A stretch of 64,000 nucleotides of DNA from Streptomyces sp. NBC_01497 (GTDB lineage Bacteria > Actinomycetota > Actinomycetes > Streptomycetales > Streptomycetaceae). Below the pieces are notes generated by a model, which saw nothing but the letters and a program-made list of their open reading frames with translations, was not told the DNA's origin and ran no database searches. Shown here one piece after another: positions 33,936-42,599 of the stretch (position 1 is the stretch's first letter; every line of letters starts with the position of its first letter). The DNA lies in contig NZ_CP109427.1 in NCBI RefSeq assembly GCF_036250695.1, positions 2,976,001-3,040,000 on the forward strand. The letters run 5' to 3'. The translations under genes and the position numbers were made by a program.

Positions 33936-35593
33936 GCGTCGTCGCCGCCTTCCGGGGTGGCCTGGGCGGGGATGCCCGCGGCCTCGTGGTCCAGGTGGCC
34001 GCTGGCGGCACCGGTCATCGCGGAGCCCAGCTCCTCGGGGGTGATGGTGGCCGGGTCGGCGTCGGCGACCAGACGGCCGCGGTACATGACCCGGAGCGTG
34101 TCGGACAGGCCGATCAGCTCGTCCAGGTCGGCGGAGATGAGCAGCACCGCGAGGCCCTCCCGGCGTGCCTCCCTGATCTGGTCCCAGATCTGGGCCTGCG
34201 CGCCGACGTCCACGCCGCGCGTGGGGTGCGCGGCGATCAGCAGCTTGGGGTGGTGGCTCATCTCGCGGCCGACGATCAGCTTCTGCTGGTTGCCGCCGGA
34301 CAGTGAGGCCGCGGTGACCTCGATACCGGGGGTGCGTACGTCGTACTCCTGGATGATCCGCTCGGTGTCGAGCCGGGCGGCGCGCCCGTCGAGCAGGCCG
34401 CGCCGGGAGTTGGGCGTCTCGGTGACGTGCCCGAGGATGCGGTTCTCCCACAGGGGCGCTTCCAGCAGCAGGCCGTGCCGGTGCCGGTCCTCGGGGATGT
34501 AGCCGACGCCGCTCTCGCGGCGCTTGCGGGTCGGTGCCGTGGAGATGTCCGTACCGGCGAGGACGACCGTGCCGGAGTCGGGGGTGCGCATGCCCATGAC
34601 GGCCTCGACCAGTTCGGCCTGGCCGTTGCCCTCCACACCGGCGATGCCGAGCACTTCGCCCTGGTGGATCGTGAAGTCGATGCCGCCGAGCACCTCGCGG
34701 ACGAAGCCGTCGGAGTCCGTGGCGGTCAGCCTGAGGCCGCTGACGCTGAGCGCGGGCGTGTCGGTGACGGTCGACTCGCGGGTCTCGGGCGAGGGCAGTT
34801 CGCTGCCGACCATCAGTTCGGCGAGCTGCCGGGAGGTGGTCGTCGTGGGGTCGGCGGTGCCGACGGTGGTGCCGCGCCGGATGACGGTGATCTCGTCGGC
34901 GACGGAGAGCACCTCGCCCAGTTTGTGCGAGATGAAGATGACGGTGAGGCCCTCGGACTTGAGGCCGCGCAGGTTGTCGAAGAGCGCGTCGACCTCCTGC
35001 GGGACCAGGACCGCGGTGGGCTCATCGAGGATCAGCGTGCGGGCGCCCCGGTAGAGGACCTTGAGGATCTCGACGCGCTGCCGGTCGGCGACGCCGAGTT
35101 CCTCGACGAGGACGTCGGGACGGACGTTCAGGCCGTACGCGTCGGAGATCTCCACGATCCTGGCGCGGGCCCGGCCGCCGATGCCGTACAGCTTCTCGCT
35201 GCCGAGGGCGACGTTCTCCAGGACGGTGAGGTTGTCGGCGAGCATGAAGTGCTGGTGCACCATGCCGATGCCGCGGGCTATGGCGTCCGCCGGGCTGCCG
35301 AAGGACACCTCGGCGCCGTCGACCGTGATGGTGCCCTCGTCCGGCTTCTGCATGCCGTAGAGGATCTTCATCAGGGTCGACTTGCCGGCGCCGTTCTCGC
35401 CGCACAGGGCGTGGACGGTGCCCTTGCGGACGGTGATGTCGATGTCGCTGTTGGCGACGACACCGGGGAACCGCTTGGTGATGCCGCGGAGTTCGACCGC
35501 GACGGCGCGGTCCGCGGCGGCCGCGGTGCCGGTGGCCGCGGCGCCCGGGGTGCCGGGCGGGCCGTCGGGAGTGGGAGGGCGTGACGCGTTGAT
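33932..35593 (-). CDS. Nucleoside ABC transporter ATPase, duplicated domains
   Basis: An ATPase of about 553 residues with two ABC cassettes. The first has Walker A GENGAGKST and Walker B LILDEPTAVL. The second has a degenerate Walker A (GVEGNGQAE), signature LSGGNQQKL and LIAAHPTRGVDVG, as is normal for the YufO/NupA type. The start is unclear: the ribosome site AAGGAG is followed 8 bases later by ATC (35593), not ATG or GTG, in frame. The nearest upstream in-frame GTG is 35674. It heads the operon with two permeases, cdd and deoA, under the palindrome at 35693. Confidence 0.92.
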   Translation of the reverse strand: MNASRPPTPDGPPGTPGAAATGTAAAADRAVAVELRGITKRFPGVVANSDIDITVRKGTVHALCGENGAGKSTLMKILYGMQKPDEGTITVDGAEVSFGSPADAIARGIGMVHQHFMLADNLTVLENVALGSEKLYGIGGRARARIVEISDAYGLNVRPDVLVEELGVADRQRVEILKVLYRGARTLILDEPTAVLVPQEVDALFDNLRGLKSEGLTVIFISHKLGEVLSVADEITVIRRGTTVGTADPTTTTSRQLAELMVGSELPSPETRESTVTDTPALSVSGLRLTATDSDGFVREVLGGIDFTIHQGEVLGIAGVEGNGQAELVEAVMGMRTPDSGTVVLAGTDISTAPTRKRRESGVGYIPEDRHRHGLLLEAPLWENRILGHVTETPNSRRGLLDGRAARLDTERIIQEYDVRTPGIEVTAASLSGGNQQKLIVGREMSHHPKLLIAAHPTRGVDVGAQAQIWDQIREARREGLAVLLISADLDELIGLSDTLRVMYRGRLVADADPATITPEELGSAMTGAASGHLDHEAAGIPAQATPEGGDDA

Positions 35594-35692
35594 GGCGCAC
35601 TCTCCTTGGTGGTAAGGAGGGGTGGGGAGGGGGTGCGTTCGGTGACGCCCCCAGCCTACGGCCGGGGTTGCCACCCGAGCGTCAACTCCCCA

Positions 35693-35704
35693 CTACGCGC
35701 GTAG
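35693..35704. promoter_or_regulatory. Nucleoside-regulon palindrome upstream of the ABC-cdd-deoA operon
   Basis: Perfect palindrome CTACGCGCGTAG, about 100 bases before the ATPase coding region. It is identical to the copies at deoC and add. A TTGACG hexamer lies next to it on the operon strand. Confidence 0.75.
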
Positions 35705-35768
35705 AGTTGACACTTCATCATGGCCGGTGGCCGGAGATCCGGCGGGCACCTGCCAGGCATGGCACCGG

Positions 35769-35805
35769 CCCGGCGGAGGGGCTGGGAAACGGCCCCTCCG
35801 CCGGG
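35769..35805. terminator. Second hairpin terminator after the BMP gene
   Basis: CCCGGCGGAGGGGC pairs perfectly with GCCCCTCCGCCGGG (14 bp, loop 9). It lies 64 bases beyond the BMP stop on its downstream side and separates it from the ABC operon promoter. Confidence 0.75.
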
Positions 35806-35829
35806 CCCGCGTGACGATCGGTCGCGGCG

Positions 35830-35860
35830 GGCGCGGGGCCGCGTGAAGCGGCCCCGCGCC
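35830..35860. terminator. First hairpin terminator after the BMP gene
   Basis: GGCGCGGGGCCGC pairs perfectly with GCGGCCCCGCGCC (13 bp, loop GTGAA), just 9 bases after the BMP stop. The two hairpins form a tandem terminator, so the BMP gene is a separate transcription unit. Confidence 0.8.
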
Positions 35861-35868
35861 GACGCGGG

Positions 35869-36930
35869 TCACGGGGTCGTCTTGACCTTGACCGTGCCGT
35901 CGACGATCTTCTTCTTCGCGGCGTCGATCTTCGCCTGGATGTCCTTGATGTAGCCGCCGCTGGTGGTCAGCGAGACACCGTTCTTGGCCAGCGAGTACGT
36001 GTTGGTGCCGGTCAGCGGCTTCTTGTTGTGGACCGACTGCACCAGGTCGTACACGCCGACGTCGACGTTCTTCACGACCGAGGTCAGGATCGACGTCTTG
36101 TACTGCGCCAGCGAGGCCTGCTGGTACTGGTCGGAGTCGACGCCGATCGCCCAGGCGCCCTTCTTGCCGTGGACGGCCTCGATCGAGCCCGAGCCGGAGG
36201 AGCCGGCCGCCGCGAAGACCACGTCCGCGCCCTTGTCGAGCATGCCCTGCGCCGCCGCCTGGCCCTTGTCGGGGCTGGCGAAGCCGGAGGTGTCGGAGCC
36301 GTGCGACAGGTACTGCACGTCCACCTTGACCTTCGGGTTGGTGTCGTGCACGCCCTGCGTGTAACCGGCCTCGAACTTCTTGATCAGCGGGACGTCCACA
36401 CCACCGATGAAGCCGACCTGGTCCGTCTTCGTCTTCAGCGCGGCGGCCACACCGCCGAGGTAGGAGCTCTGCTCCTCCGTGAAGACGATGCTGTCGACGT
36501 TCTTCGCGTCGACGGAGGAGTCCACGATGCCGAAGGTCGTGTTCGGGTACTTCTCCGCGGCCTGCTTCATCGAGTTCGCGTACGCGTAACCGATGCCGAC
36601 GACCGGGTTGTAGCCGGCCTCCGCGAGCTGCGAGAGACGGTCGAGGCGGTCGGCCTCGGTGTCCGTCGTCTTCGCTGTCAGTTCCTTGACCGAGCCGCCG
36701 AACTGCGTCTTGGCCTTGTCGATGCCGCGCGCGGCGGAGTCGTTGAAGGAGTGGTCACCACGACCACCGACGTCGTACGCGACGCCGACCTTGACGCCGC
36801 CCGCCTTGCCCGAGGAGGCCGACGAGTCGTCCTGGGCCTTCTGTTCCGACGTACTGCCGCAGGCGGCGAGAGACAGCGCGAGCGCGGCGGAGGCTATCCC
36901 CGACGCGGCGACTTTGGTTACCCGGCGCAA
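35869..36930 (-). CDS. bmpA: BMP-family nucleoside-binding lipoprotein
   Basis: A 353-residue solute-binding lipoprotein. The lipobox is LAAC with C24 as lipidated residue, followed by a Ser/Asp/Gln linker. The BMP/PnrA domain starts at KVGVAYDVGGRGDHSFND, with TDTEADRLDRLSQLAEAGYN and VGFIGGVDVPLIKKFEAGY as further blocks. PnrA-like proteins bind purine/pyrimidine nucleosides. The start is TTG 36930, with AAGGGA before it. It is transcribed ahead of the ABC operon, with its own operator-like site and terminators, and should deliver substrate to that transporter. Confidence 0.94.
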   Translation of the reverse strand: MRRVTKVAASGIASAALALSLAACGSTSEQKAQDDSSASSGKAGGVKVGVAYDVGGRGDHSFNDSAARGIDKAKTQFGGSVKELTAKTTDTEADRLDRLSQLAEAGYNPVVGIGYAYANSMKQAAEKYPNTTFGIVDSSVDAKNVDSIVFTEEQSSYLGGVAAALKTKTDQVGFIGGVDVPLIKKFEAGYTQGVHDTNPKVKVDVQYLSHGSDTSGFASPDKGQAAAQGMLDKGADVVFAAAGSSGSGSIEAVHGKKGAWAIGVDSDQYQQASLAQYKTSILTSVVKNVDVGVYDLVQSVHNKKPLTGTNTYSLAKNGVSLTTSGGYIKDIQAKIDAAKKKIVDGTVKVKTTP

Positions 36931-36990
36931 GAGGGTGGTCCCTTCAAACTGACCGAAGCGCCTCTTCCGGCGCTGGTTTCGCCGCGATCG

Positions 36991-37002
36991 TAACGCGCGT
37001 AG
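36991..37002. promoter_or_regulatory. Imperfect nucleoside-regulon palindrome upstream of bmpA
   Basis: On the gene strand this reads CTACGCGCGTTA, one mismatch away from the perfect palindrome found at deoC, add and the ABC operon. A TACGAT sequence overlaps its end in a good -10 position, 50 bases or so before the TTG start. Confidence 0.6.
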
Positions 37003-37068
37003 ATGTCAGATAAAGGCCCCTACGGAAGCTGTTATCGGATCGTCGCGAACGGCAGGTGTCCACTTCGG

Positions 37069-38292
37069 TCACAGCCGGTTGCCGTCGATCAACGCGGCGG
37101 CCGTGAAGAGCTCCACGCCCACCGTGATCGCCTGCTCGTCGACGTCGAAGTCGCCCCGGTGGAGGTCGTACCTGGCGCCGTCGCCCGGGGGGCGGACACC
37201 GAGGCGCGCCATGGCGCCCGGCACCTCCTCCAGGTACCAGGAGAAGTCCTCGCCGCCGAGGCTCTGTTCGGTGTCCTCCACGGCGTCGGCCCCGCGCCGC
37301 ACGGCGTGCGCCGCGCGCAGCAGCTCGGTCATGGCCGCGTCGTTGACGACGGGCGGGACGCCCCGCACGTAGGTGACCTCGGTCTTCGCATGGTGCAGCG
37401 CGGCCACCTCGTCGACGGCCGCGTGCACCAGGTCGGGTGCCTCGTGCCAAGCGGCGAGGTCCAGGCAGCGCACCGTGCCCGACAGCTCCGCGTGCTGGGG
37501 GATGACGTTGGCGGTGTGCCCGGAGGTGATCCGGCCCCACGTCAGCGCCAGCCCGGAACGGGCGTCGACACGGCGGGCCAGCAGCGCCGGCACCTCGGTG
37601 GCGACCTTCGCGGCCGCGGTGACCAGGTCCGTGGTCAGGTGCGGGCGGGCAGTGTGGCCGCCGGGGCCGTCGAGGGCGATCTCCAGCCGGTCGCAGGCGG
37701 AGGTGATGGGGCCGACACGCAGGCCGATCCGGCCGGCGTCGACCTTCGGGTCGCAGTGCACGGCGAGGATCCGCCCGACGCCGTCGAGGACGCCGGACTC
37801 GATCGCCTCGGAGGCTCCGCCGGGCAGGACCTCCTCGGCGGGCTGGAAGATCAGCCGCACCGCGTGCGGCAGCAGCCCCTGCCGATGGAGGTCCGCGAGT
37901 ACCAGCCCGGCGCCGAGGACGACCGCCGTGTGCACGTCGTGTCCGCAGGCGTGCGCGCGGTCCGGCACGGTCGAGCGGTACGGGACGGTCGTCTTGGTGT
38001 CCGGAATGGGCAGCGCGTCGATGTCGGCGCGGAGCGCGAGCAGGGGACGGGCGGGGTCCGGGATGCCGATGTCGCACATGATGCCGGTGCCCATGGACAG
38101 GACATGGGGTCTGAGACCGGCCTGTTCCAGCCGTTGCCTGATGGCGCCCGTGGTCCGCGCTTCCTGGTGTCCCAGCTCGGGGTGCATGTGCAGGTCCCGC
38201 CGGAAGGCGATCAGCTCCGCGCGCAGGGCCGCGGACACCACGCCCGGAAGTGCGGCTTCGCCGGGCAGCTCGGCGTCGGGCTCGTGCGACAT
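37069..38292 (-). CDS. M20-family amidohydrolase
   Basis: A 407-residue metallo-amidohydrolase of the IAA-amino-acid hydrolase/hippurate hydrolase type. Zinc-ligand blocks: RRDLHMHPELGHQE, ACGHDVHTAVVLG, FQPAEEVLPGG and GGEDFSWYLEEVPG. It probably removes an acyl group from an amino acid or related amide. I prefer ATG 38292, which has AGGTGAG about 8 bases before it; GTG 38304 is an alternative. It lies upstream of bmpA on the same strand with 138 bases between, but it has no visible regulon site. Confidence 0.9.
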   Translation of the reverse strand: MSHEPDAELPGEAALPGVVSAALRAELIAFRRDLHMHPELGHQEARTTGAIRQRLEQAGLRPHVLSMGTGIMCDIGIPDPARPLLALRADIDALPIPDTKTTVPYRSTVPDRAHACGHDVHTAVVLGAGLVLADLHRQGLLPHAVRLIFQPAEEVLPGGASEAIESGVLDGVGRILAVHCDPKVDAGRIGLRVGPITSACDRLEIALDGPGGHTARPHLTTDLVTAAAKVATEVPALLARRVDARSGLALTWGRITSGHTANVIPQHAELSGTVRCLDLAAWHEAPDLVHAAVDEVAALHHAKTEVTYVRGVPPVVNDAAMTELLRAAHAVRRGADAVEDTEQSLGGEDFSWYLEEVPGAMARLGVRPPGDGARYDLHRGDFDVDEQAITVGVELFTAAALIDGNRL

Positions 38293-38539
38293 CGTCTGGC
38301 TCACCTGTTGAAGGGTAGGCCCCTGAAGGGATCAACCACGTACCGTTCGGGAAAATTTCAGCCACAGGAGCGAACGGGTCCGCTCCCTGGGCGCATAACC
38401 CGGGCCAGGATTGGGTAAACCGCGCTGCCATGCCGGACGGGCGGGCGCCGGCCCCGGGGGGACGCGTCCCCTCGCCGCGGAGCCGCACGGCAGCCCCTCA
38501 CGCCTCCCCGCGGCCGACCCCCGGACCCTGCCCGTGTCC

Positions 38540-39949
38540 TCACCGCCCGGGTCCGAGGCCCACCGCCGCCAGCCAGGGCAGCAGGCCCCCGGTGTCCTCG
38601 CCCGCCCAGCCCACGTATCCGTCGGGGCGGATCAGGAACAGGCCCCTGCCGTACGCGGCGCCCGGGACCGGATCGTCGTGGACCCGCACGGCGGCCGGCA
38701 GGCCGTCCGGGAGCGGGGCGTCCGTGCCCGCGCGCACCAGCGTGAAGTGCGGTCCGCGCAGGACGTCGAAGAGCGTCGTGCCGTCGGCGAGGAGGTGGTC
38801 GGGCGCCCGGTCCCCCGCCACCAGCGCGCCCGCCGCACCCGACGCCAGCGGGCCGCCCCGGTAGTTCAGCCCGAGCTGCCGGGTGGCCGCGCCCCGGCGC
38901 TGTTCGCCGCGGTGGATGCGGGTGGACAGGCCGAGCATCTCGGCGGCGACCGGGCGCCGCTCCTGTTCGTAGGTGTCCAGCAGATCGGCGGGCGCACCGC
39001 GCCGCAGGACCTGGCCCAGCTTCCAGCCCAGGTTGTACGCGTCCTGGATGCTGGTGTTGAGCCCCTGGCCGCCCGCGGGCGAGTGGATGTGTGCGGCGTC
39101 GCCCGCGAGGAGGACCCGGCCCTGCCGGAAGCGGTCGGCGAGGGCCGCGCGCACCCGGAAGTCCGAGGCCCAGAGCACGTCGGTGACGTCCGCCGCGGCC
39201 AGGTGCGTGCGGGCCGCGATCAGGGCCCGTACGCCCTCGGGTGAGACGTCCGGCGCGGTACCCGGCGCGTACGCGGCGGCGAGCTGGAAGTCGTCCGTGT
39301 GGGGCAGTGGGCAGAGCGTGACGAACCGCCCGTCGTCCTCACGGAAGACGTGCCAGTTGCGGCGGTCGAGGGACCGTACGCGCACGTCCGCGACGATCAT
39401 CGGTGCGGGGTCGACGCTCTCGCCCCGCATCCCGGTGCCGAGCAGCGTCCGTACGGTGCTGCGGCCGCCGTCGGCCGCCACGGCGTACGCGGCCCGGACC
39501 CGCTCGCCGGTGTCGAGCGTGGCGGTGACGCCGTCGGCGTCCTGGTCGAGGCCGGTCAGGGCGGTGCCGAAGTCGACGGAGCCGCCGAGGGCGGTGAGCC
39601 GGTCGTGGAGGATCGCGGTGGTGCGGTACTGGGGGACGATCCACGGCGTCGCGTAGGGGGCGTCCTCGGTGGGCGCGACGTCGTCGAACATCCGGTACTC
39701 GCCCTGCCGTTCGCCGCCCGCCCAGACCATGTTGACGGGGGCGGGGCCGCCGGCGGCGAGCATCCGGCCCGCGACGCCGAGGTCGTCCAGCACTTCGAGC
39801 GTGCGGGGCTGGATCCCCTTGCCGCGCGAGCCGGGGAACAGGCCGTCGGCCCGCTCCACGATCCGTACGGACACCCCGCGGCGCCGCAGGTCGCAGCCGA
39901 GCGTGAGGCCGGTCGGACCGGCGCCCACCACCAGGACGTCCACAGCCAC
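38540..39949 (-). CDS. FAD-dependent monooxygenase (PHBH-type class A)
   Basis: A flavoprotein hydroxylase of about 469 residues. Rossmann FAD motif VVGAGPTGLTLG at the start, the DG-like motif AADGGRSTVR, and the GD motif LLAGDAAHIHSPAGGQGLN. A thioredoxin-like C-terminal domain (about 380-469) follows, as in polyketide/rifampicin hydroxylases. Likely substrates are aromatic drugs or polyketides. I choose GTG 39949, which has AAGGA before it and leaves two TetR boxes in the promoter; ATG 39976 is the alternative. It is divergent from the TetR gene, its likely repressor. Confidence 0.9.
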   Translation of the reverse strand: MAVDVLVVGAGPTGLTLGCDLRRRGVSVRIVERADGLFPGSRGKGIQPRTLEVLDDLGVAGRMLAAGGPAPVNMVWAGGERQGEYRMFDDVAPTEDAPYATPWIVPQYRTTAILHDRLTALGGSVDFGTALTGLDQDADGVTATLDTGERVRAAYAVAADGGRSTVRTLLGTGMRGESVDPAPMIVADVRVRSLDRRNWHVFREDDGRFVTLCPLPHTDDFQLAAAYAPGTAPDVSPEGVRALIAARTHLAAADVTDVLWASDFRVRAALADRFRQGRVLLAGDAAHIHSPAGGQGLNTSIQDAYNLGWKLGQVLRRGAPADLLDTYEQERRPVAAEMLGLSTRIHRGEQRRGAATRQLGLNYRGGPLASGAAGALVAGDRAPDHLLADGTTLFDVLRGPHFTLVRAGTDAPLPDGLPAAVRVHDDPVPGAAYGRGLFLIRPDGYVGWAGEDTGGLLPWLAAVGLGPGR

Positions 39950-39955
39950 CCCGTC

Positions 39956-39970
39956 CTTAACGTCGTTAAG
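39956..39970. promoter_or_regulatory. TetR operator 1
   Basis: Perfect palindrome CTTAACG-T-CGTTAAG. With its near-copy 35 bp away it fills the space between the monooxygenase and tetR genes. Confidence 0.75.
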
Positions 39971-39990
39971 TTCCATGGGGAGACCCTGCG

Positions 39991-40005
39991 TTTAACGCCG
40001 TTAAG
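39991..40005. promoter_or_regulatory. TetR operator 2
   Basis: TTTAACG-C-CGTTAAG, the same palindrome with one outer mismatch, 31 bases before the tetR GTG. The 35-bp centre spacing puts both on nearly the same DNA face (about 3.3 turns). Confidence 0.7.
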
Positions 40006-40035
40006 TTGTCAAGTGGATGCGGATAGATTGGCGGG

Positions 40036-40695
40036 GTGGCTGCTCCCCGACTCGACCGCGCGCTCGTCGCCCGCACCGCCCTGGACCTGCTCAGCGACCT
40101 GGGCCTCGACGGACTGACGCTGCGCGCCATCGCCACCGAACTCGGCGTGAAGGCACCCGCCCTGTACTGGCACTTCAAGGACAAGCAGGCCCTGCTGGAC
40201 GAGATGGCGACCGAGATGATGCGGCGCATGTTCACCGACCCCCCCGGCGAGGAGCCCCCGGACGACCGGGACTGGCGGGAAATGATCACGCGGTCGATGG
40301 GCGGCCTGCGCGATCACCTGCTGCGCTACCGGGACGGCGCGAAGGTCTACAGCGGCAGCCGGTTCACCGACACGGCGTACGCGGGCGCCATGGACGCGTC
40401 CCTCGGAGTGCTCGTCGCGGGCGGCTTCACCCCGGCACGCGCGGCGCGCGCCTGGGTGACCGCCTACCACTACACGATCGGCTTCGTCATCGAGGAGCAG
40501 TCGCTCGCGTCCGCCCCGGACCGCGCGTCCCTGGACCTCGCGGTCCGGGCCGAGCGCCTCGCCCGCTACCCGCTGGCGGCGCAGGCCGGCTATGAACTCT
40601 TCGACCATCAGGACGAGGGCTTCGACGCCGGCCTGGCGGCGGTGGTGGCGGGCATCGAGATCACCCTGCTGCCGAAGGACGCCGAACGGCCCTGA
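40036..40695 (+). CDS. TetR-family repressor
   Basis: A 219-residue TetR regulator with HTH TLRAIATELGVKAPALYWHFKDKQAL and a TetR-class C-terminal ligand domain (WREMITRSMGGLRDHLLRYR, HYTIGFVIEEQS). The class resembles the tetracycline repressor itself (TetR_C). GTG 40036 is the first good start. It is divergent from the FAD monooxygenase with two TTAACG palindromes between, so it probably represses that gene and itself. Confidence 0.92.
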   Translation: MAAPRLDRALVARTALDLLSDLGLDGLTLRAIATELGVKAPALYWHFKDKQALLDEMATEMMRRMFTDPPGEEPPDDRDWREMITRSMGGLRDHLLRYRDGAKVYSGSRFTDTAYAGAMDASLGVLVAGGFTPARAARAWVTAYHYTIGFVIEEQSLASAPDRASLDLAVRAERLARYPLAAQAGYELFDHQDEGFDAGLAAVVAGIEITLLPKDAERP

Positions 40696-40970
40696 GGCGC
40701 GATGCCGTCCCGTCGGCCGTGGACGCCGTGGGGTCCTCGCACCCCTCGGGCCGATCGCTTCACGCCACGGACGCGGACGGCGCGGCGGCAGCCTCACGGC
40801 CCGGCATCGCGGCCCCACGGTGCGCACGTCACGACGGCCGTGTCCGCACCGCCGCCCGGGCGTGCGCGTGGCGCCCGCCGGGCTGCGCGGGCGCCTGGCG
40901 CGAACGCAACCGGCCCCGGGGGACAAGTACGGGGTGAGACTGTCGTGCGACGGTCGGAGACGGAGGTTCC

Positions 40971-41582
40971 GTGGAACCGGAACACGACGCGTACGGCGAC
41001 GGCGGGGGCGACAGCGACGGCGTGAGTGACGCCCAACTGGCCATGGCCGCCCGCGATCCGGCGGCGTTCACGCCCCTGGTGAAGAAGCATTCGGCGGCCC
41101 TGCACGGCTACTTCGCGCGGCGGATGCCCGGCGCGGCGGACGACCTGCTGGCCGAGGCGTGGCTGCAGGCGTTCGCCGCACGGCGCACGTTCGACGCCTC
41201 GCGCGGATCGGCGCGGGGCTGGCTGTTCGGAGTGGCCCGCAACGTCCTCGCGGGTCACGTGCGACGGTCGTCGCGGACAGCCGAGGTCGCACTGGGCGCA
41301 GCGGTGAGCGACCCCTGGCAGGCGGTGGACCAGCGGCTGGACGCGGCGGCCCTGGCACCGGAACTGCGCAGGGCGCTCGCCGAACTCCCCGCGGCGGAAC
41401 GGGAGGTGATGCTCCTCGTCAGCTGGGAGCAACTGACGCCGGCCGAGGCGGCCGCGGCGGTGGGAATCCCGACCGGAACGGCCCGTTCGCGCCTGCACCG
41501 GGCCCGGGGCAGATTGCGCGAGCGGCTCGGCGCGCCCCGCCTCGCGGGGCGGGGCCTGAGCGTGACGGGAGACCTGGCATGA
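40971..41582 (+). CDS. ECF sigma factor
   Basis: A 203-residue ECF factor. Sigma-2: FTPLVKKHSAALHGYFARR, ADDLLAEAWLQAF, GWLFGVARNVLAGHVRRSSR. Sigma-4: LAELPAAEREVMLLVSWEQL, AEAAAAVGIPTGTARSRLHRAR. The acidic N-terminus (EPEHDAYGDGGGD) is low complexity. GTG 40971 follows GGAGG by 4 bases. Its stop overlaps the start of the next gene (ATGA), typical of a sigma factor with a membrane regulator. Confidence 0.92.
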   Translation: MEPEHDAYGDGGGDSDGVSDAQLAMAARDPAAFTPLVKKHSAALHGYFARRMPGAADDLLAEAWLQAFAARRTFDASRGSARGWLFGVARNVLAGHVRRSSRTAEVALGAAVSDPWQAVDQRLDAAALAPELRRALAELPAAEREVMLLVSWEQLTPAEAAAAVGIPTGTARSRLHRARGRLRERLGAPRLAGRGLSVTGDLA

Positions 41583-42520
41583 GTACGTACGAGGCGGAGG
41601 AGAGCGGCATGACGGAGCGGCAGGCGCTGTTGGACTTCCCCGGCACCGAGGCACTGCGGGCGGCGGGCCGCACCGAGCCCCCGTCGGCAGGGACGATGAC
41701 CCGGGTGCTGGCGGCCGTCGAAGAGGCCGTACGGGAGGAGGCGGCGCGGTCCCCGCGCGTGAAGGGGCAGAAGACCGCCGTGGTGAGGCCGTTGCGCAGG
41801 CGCAACCGCGTCCTGGCCGTCCTGGCGGCCGCCGCGGTCGCGGCCGGCGTCACGGTGACGTGCCTGAACACGGGAGGGACGGCGGCGGGTACGCGGCACG
41901 GGACGCAGACACAGTCCGCGTCGGTCTTCCTGGACCACGTCGCCGAGGTCGCCGCCACCCGGTCGGCCGGCTCGGGGAAGTACTGGAAGACCCGCACCAA
42001 GACCGGTGAGCTGTACATCTCGCGGTCCATGGACATGACCTACGTCGTCCCCGGCAAGAGCTTCGACGGCAAGCCGTCCCGCAAGGGGCACTTCCCCGGC
42101 TGGGACGTCGGCTCGAAGACCCTCGACTGGAACGGTCTGGACACGCTGACCACCGACCCGACGGCGCTGCGCCGGCTGATGCTGAGCACGAAGAAGGGTC
42201 CCTGGGAGGAGGACGCGGGCACGGTCGCCTTCGAGCAGGCCGGCCTCCTGCTCAGCGAGTCGCCCGCCGGCCCGAAACTGCGCGCGGGGGTCTTCAAGGC
42301 GCTGGCGGGGCTGACGGGCGTGACCAACGTCGGCACCGTCAAGGACGCGGACGGACGCAGCGGGACGGGGCTCGCCTACCACGGGGGCATCGGCACCACC
42401 GAGCTGATCATCGACCCGAGGACCAGCACGCTCCTCGAACTCGACACGCCCTGGAAGAGTGAGAAGGACGACCGCACGGCGACGTTCCTGCCGGCCGGTC
42501 TGACCGACACGATCAGCTGA
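41579..42520 (+). CDS. Membrane-anchored sigma-factor partner (CU044_5270-like)
   Basis: A 313-residue protein with a cytoplasmic N-terminal region of about 80 residues (TERQALLDFPGTEALRAAGR, TMTRVLAAVEEAVR), one TM segment near 83-102 (VLAVLAAAAVAAGVTVTCL) and an external domain ending AYHGGIGTTELIIDPRTSTLL. This is the layout of CU044_5270-type proteins that follow ECF genes in actinobacteria and probably act as their anti-sigma factor. No zinc-binding (ZAS) motif is visible. Translation is coupled to the sigma gene by ATGA. Confidence 0.8.
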   Translation: MSTYEAEESGMTERQALLDFPGTEALRAAGRTEPPSAGTMTRVLAAVEEAVREEAARSPRVKGQKTAVVRPLRRRNRVLAVLAAAAVAAGVTVTCLNTGGTAAGTRHGTQTQSASVFLDHVAEVAATRSAGSGKYWKTRTKTGELYISRSMDMTYVVPGKSFDGKPSRKGHFPGWDVGSKTLDWNGLDTLTTDPTALRRLMLSTKKGPWEEDAGTVAFEQAGLLLSESPAGPKLRAGVFKALAGLTGVTNVGTVKDADGRSGTGLAYHGGIGTTELIIDPRTSTLLELDTPWKSEKDDRTATFLPAGLTDTIS

Positions 42521-42529
42521 AGCGCACGA

Positions 42530-42577
42530 CACGCCCACGGGGCACGGTCCCCGATGGGACCGTGCGCCGTGGGCGTG
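42530..42577. terminator. Long hairpin terminator after the ECF operon
   Basis: CACGCCCACGG, then GCACGGTCCC, pair with GGGACCGTGC and CCGTGGGCGTG, over 20 bp in all with one G:G mismatch and a 4-base loop. It lies 10 bases after the stop. Confidence 0.85.
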
Positions 42578-42599
42578 GGTTTTCCCTGCCCCGGCCGGA

